8,838 nucleotides of DNA from Campylobacteraceae bacterium (GTDB lineage Bacteria; Campylobacterota; Campylobacteria; Campylobacterales; JALSKU01): positions 1-8,838 of the forward strand of contig WFMT01000145.1 in assembly GCA_015488975.1 (NCBI GenBank). Reading direction: 5' to 3'. A program made the translations under genes and the position numbers. The notes below the pieces were generated by a model that was not told where the DNA came from, did not search any database, and worked only from the letters and a program-made list of their open reading frames with translations. Below, one piece after another: positions 6,949-8,838 of this stretch; the first letter of the stretch is position 1, and the number at the start of each line of letters is the position of its first letter.

Positions 6949-7659
6949 TTATATTTTTTTGGCTATGAAAAGAGTAGAAATATCCATGGAAAAACCTTTT
7001 AGATACTCTATCTCAAACCCACATTCTTCAAGCTCATCTACAAGTTTTTCTCTTGTCAAAAAATTTTCTATGGAATTTGGTAAATAGTTATAAGCTTCAT
7101 AATTTTTAGACATTATCCCTCCAACGGCCGGAAGAATTTTTTTCATGTAAAAATCACGAATTTTGCTTATTGCGTTTTCATTTTCTAACTTTGTAAACTC
7201 TAAGATTACCAATAGCCCGCCTTTTTTTAAAACCCTGTTAAACTCTTTTAATCCCTCAATTCTATCCACAACATTTCTAAGCCCATAAGAGATACTCAGT
7301 ATATCTGCTTTTTCATTTTCCAAAGGAAGATTTTTGGCTTCAGCTTCTTTAAAAAGTGCATCAATTCTTTTATTTTTAGCTACTTCTAACATTTTTACAG
7401 AAGGGTCCATACCTATTATACTATGTATGACAGTATCATTCTTGCCACTTCTTTTGAGCCAATACTCACACATATCCCCAGTACCACAGGCAACATCTAC
7501 AATCAAATCAATATCTTTTTTATCATAAATCTTGTAAGTTTTATCACATGCTTTTTTACGCCAACTCTTATCAATACCAAAACTTAAAACTCTATTTGCT
7601 ACATCATAAGTTGGAGCAATTTTATCAAACATTGAAACTATTTTTTTCTGCTTATCCAA
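6949..7659 (-). CDS. ubiE: Demethylmenaquinone methyltransferase UbiE/MenG
   Basis: This 236-residue cytoplasmic class I SAM-dependent methyltransferase catalyses the last step of menaquinone synthesis, methylation of demethylmenaquinone. Family features are MFDKIAPTYD and SFGIDKSWR near the N-terminus, SAM motif I VDVACGTGD (54-62), the acidic loop GMDPS (83-87), the UbiE signature YGLRNVVDR (125-133), and RVLKKGG (142-148). As this organism seems to use the futalosine pathway, the substrate should be demethylmenaquinone only, and menG would be an equally good name. The start is TTG, chosen because AGGA lies 7 nt upstream and the family normally has a few residues before the MFDKIA block; ATG at codon 10 would cut into it. 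It is first in a probable operon with xseA and has its own candidate promoter. Confidence 0.95.
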   Translation of the reverse strand: MDKQKKIVSMFDKIAPTYDVANRVLSFGIDKSWRKKACDKTYKIYDKKDIDLIVDVACGTGDMCEYWLKRSGKNDTVIHSIIGMDPSVKMLEVAKNKRIDALFKEAEAKNLPLENEKADILSISYGLRNVVDRIEGLKEFNRVLKKGGLLVILEFTKLENENAISKIRDFYMKKILPAVGGIMSKNYEAYNYLPNSIENFLTREKLVDELEECGFEIEYLKGFSMDISTLFIAKKI

Positions 7660-7743
7660 AGTAAAATCCTATAAATATTTAATTTATTCTATCAAAAAAC
7701 TGTTTAAAACTTCCAAAATATAAAAAATAAATAGATTTATCTG
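7660..7743 (-). promoter_or_regulatory. Upstream region of ubiE-xseA with candidate promoter and ribosome site
   Basis: This 84-nt AT-rich spacer lies between the CYTH-CHAD gene and ubiE, both on the minus strand. It contains TTTTTTGATAGAAT on the minus strand (7686-7699; -10 hexamer TAGAAT at 7686-7691), nearly the same as the amtB element, and AGGA (7667-7670) 7 nt before the TTG start. The predicted leader is about 20 nt. I see no convincing terminator for the upstream gene, so readthrough from it is possible. Confidence 0.5.
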
Positions 7744-8838
7744 TTATATTGGTGTACAACAGTAGGACTTTTCGAGAAAAAAGTGTGCAAGGTCAGATAT
7801 TTTTTCTCTGGTTTCTTGTAACTCCTTTTGCAATGAAGCTAGATTCATCTCCAAAGTAGATATATTTTTTATAGAACAGTAATCTTGTACCATTTTTATC
7901 TGGTTTTGAATATCATTTAAATGTCCAAAAAGATTTTGATATTTTTTAAAAGATTTTCTAATCTTTTCAGCACGATATTTTTTAAGTAAATTATTAGATA
8001 TTTCCAAAAAATATTTAAATTTCTTTATTTTTATTCGAATTTTATGTAATTCCTCTATAGTGCTGTTATGATCAATTTTTTTAAATAAAAAGATAATCTT
8101 CTTAAAAAGTTTTTTAAATTTTTTCTTGCTATATTTTTTTACTGGTAGATCAGAGATATTTATTGCGAAAAATTTATAATCTTCTTTTATAAAAACTTCA
8201 AAATCGAACAGTATATTTAAAAATTCTTGCGACTCTAATATTTTTTTAATTTTTAATTTTTCTTTTTGAGATTCATCTTTTAAATATTCAATAAATTTTA
8301 ATATTTTGCTATCATTAATGCCATCTAATTTTGATAAAAAAACATCAATATCTCTTTTTTTATTTGTTTGAGATACAATTATTTTCAAAGAGTTCATAAT
8401 CTTTAAAACTGTATCTTTGTCAAAAAGTTCTTTATAAATCGCAAGAAGAGATCTTATTCTTCTTATATTTATTCTAAATTGATGTAAATCCTCACTGTTA
8501 TTGTTTTGAACTGTTAATTGTGCATATTTTTTTAACAAAACAAAATAGCAATACAACCAGTTTTGCAAATAATCATATATACTCTTTTTTTCAGAAAAAA
8601 CAAAGTTTTTATTATTATCAAACAAATCCATACTCTCAAATATTTCCTGATTTTCAAAAGGAATATTTGACAAAAGTGCAAGTGAACTATTTGTATAATT
8701 ATTATCTTCGCTGACATCTTTTATGGCTATTTTTGAAAGAATTTCAGGAAGGATAAAATCTTGCATCTGTTTTTTATTCTTAAATTCAATCTCCAAAAAG
8801 GCCAGACCTTTAAATCTCTTTTTAAATATATCAAGTTC
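7744..8838 (-). CDS. CYTH-CHAD domain protein, N-terminus beyond the window
   Basis: The frame is open to the right edge, so at least 364 residues are present and the start lies outside. The TTG at 8794-8796 is not the true start: the 14 codons before it continue a CYTH pattern (ELD...KGLAFLEIEF, like the ELxGLxxAEVEF of triphosphate tunnel enzymes). Residues 1 to about 60 from the edge are the end of a CYTH domain, with KDVSEDNNYTNSSLA resembling its last conserved part. Residues from about 90 form a CHAD domain with the two half-motifs LHQFRINIRRIR (His119, Arg122, Arg126, Arg127) and LHKIRIKIKKFKYFLE (His265), plus GHLND (His306). CHAD domains are helical, strongly basic and bind polyphosphate; CYTH-CHAD proteins are often linked to polyphosphate metabolism. 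The substrate of this one is unknown. It is notably rich in Lys and AT and diverged in the middle. Confidence 0.88.
   Translation of the reverse strand, partial: ELDIFKKRFKGLAFLEIEFKNKKQMQDFILPEILSKIAIKDVSEDNNYTNSSLALLSNIPFENQEIFESMDLFDNNKNFVFSEKKSIYDYLQNWLYCYFVLLKKYAQLTVQNNNSEDLHQFRINIRRIRSLLAIYKELFDKDTVLKIMNSLKIIVSQTNKKRDIDVFLSKLDGINDSKILKFIEYLKDESQKEKLKIKKILESQEFLNILFDFEVFIKEDYKFFAINISDLPVKKYSKKKFKKLFKKIIFLFKKIDHNSTIEELHKIRIKIKKFKYFLEISNNLLKKYRAEKIRKSFKKYQNLFGHLNDIQNQIKMVQDYCSIKNISTLEMNLASLQKELQETREKISDLAHFFLEKSYCCTPI

Noticed and set aside
8794..8796. TTG as start of the CHAD protein
   Set aside because: The frame stays open to the edge, the preceding codons fit a CYTH domain, and no ribosome site is seen before this TTG.
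1..8838. Mobile element, CRISPR array, tRNA/rRNA gene or defence island
   Set aside because: No repeat arrays, transposase or integrase motifs, tRNA cloverleaf or defence-gene motifs were seen; all long stretches are occupied by recognised housekeeping genes of similar base composition.

Overview
The window is AT-rich chromosomal DNA with tightly packed housekeeping genes. The gene set points to a Campylobacterota (epsilonproteobacterial) genome, probably a free-living Sulfurimonas/Sulfurovum/Arcobacter-like organism. The grounds are T-rich sequence ahead of the -10 boxes in place of clear -35 boxes, an aminodeoxyfutalosine deaminase (futalosine route to menaquinone), short UbiE and XseA proteins, and an MnmG of that type. 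The genus is an inference. I see no mobile element, CRISPR array, RNA gene or defence system.

Layout. (1) 1-1797, plus strand: mnmG (tRNA U34 modification), entering from the left edge. Its reading frame is broken by one in-frame TAG at 82-84 where the family has a conserved glutamate; everything after it is intact. (2) 1781-1812: a perfect 12-bp hairpin between convergent mnmG and glnB. (3) 1832-3445, minus strand: amtB then glnB, an ammonium channel and PII regulator operon. (4) 3446-3588: divergent promoter region. (5) 3589-5674, plus strand: mqnX then sppA, overlapping by 8 nt. (6) 5669-7659, minus strand: ubiE/menG then xseA, with the end of xseA overlapping the end of sppA by 6 nt. (7) 7744-8838, minus strand: a CYTH-CHAD protein whose N-terminus lies beyond the right edge.

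Functional links. AmtB and PII form a membrane ammonium sensing and uptake pair. MqnX and UbiE act at an early and the last step of menaquinone synthesis and lie about 2.1 kb apart on opposite strands. SppA (membrane peptidase), XseA (exonuclease VII large subunit) and the CYTH-CHAD protein (possible polyphosphate-related function) have no obvious pathway link to these. The point that most needs checking is the amber codon in mnmG, which sits in the loop of a perfect 10-bp inverted repeat. It may be a real nonsense mutation, a sequencing error or, less likely, a readthrough site.
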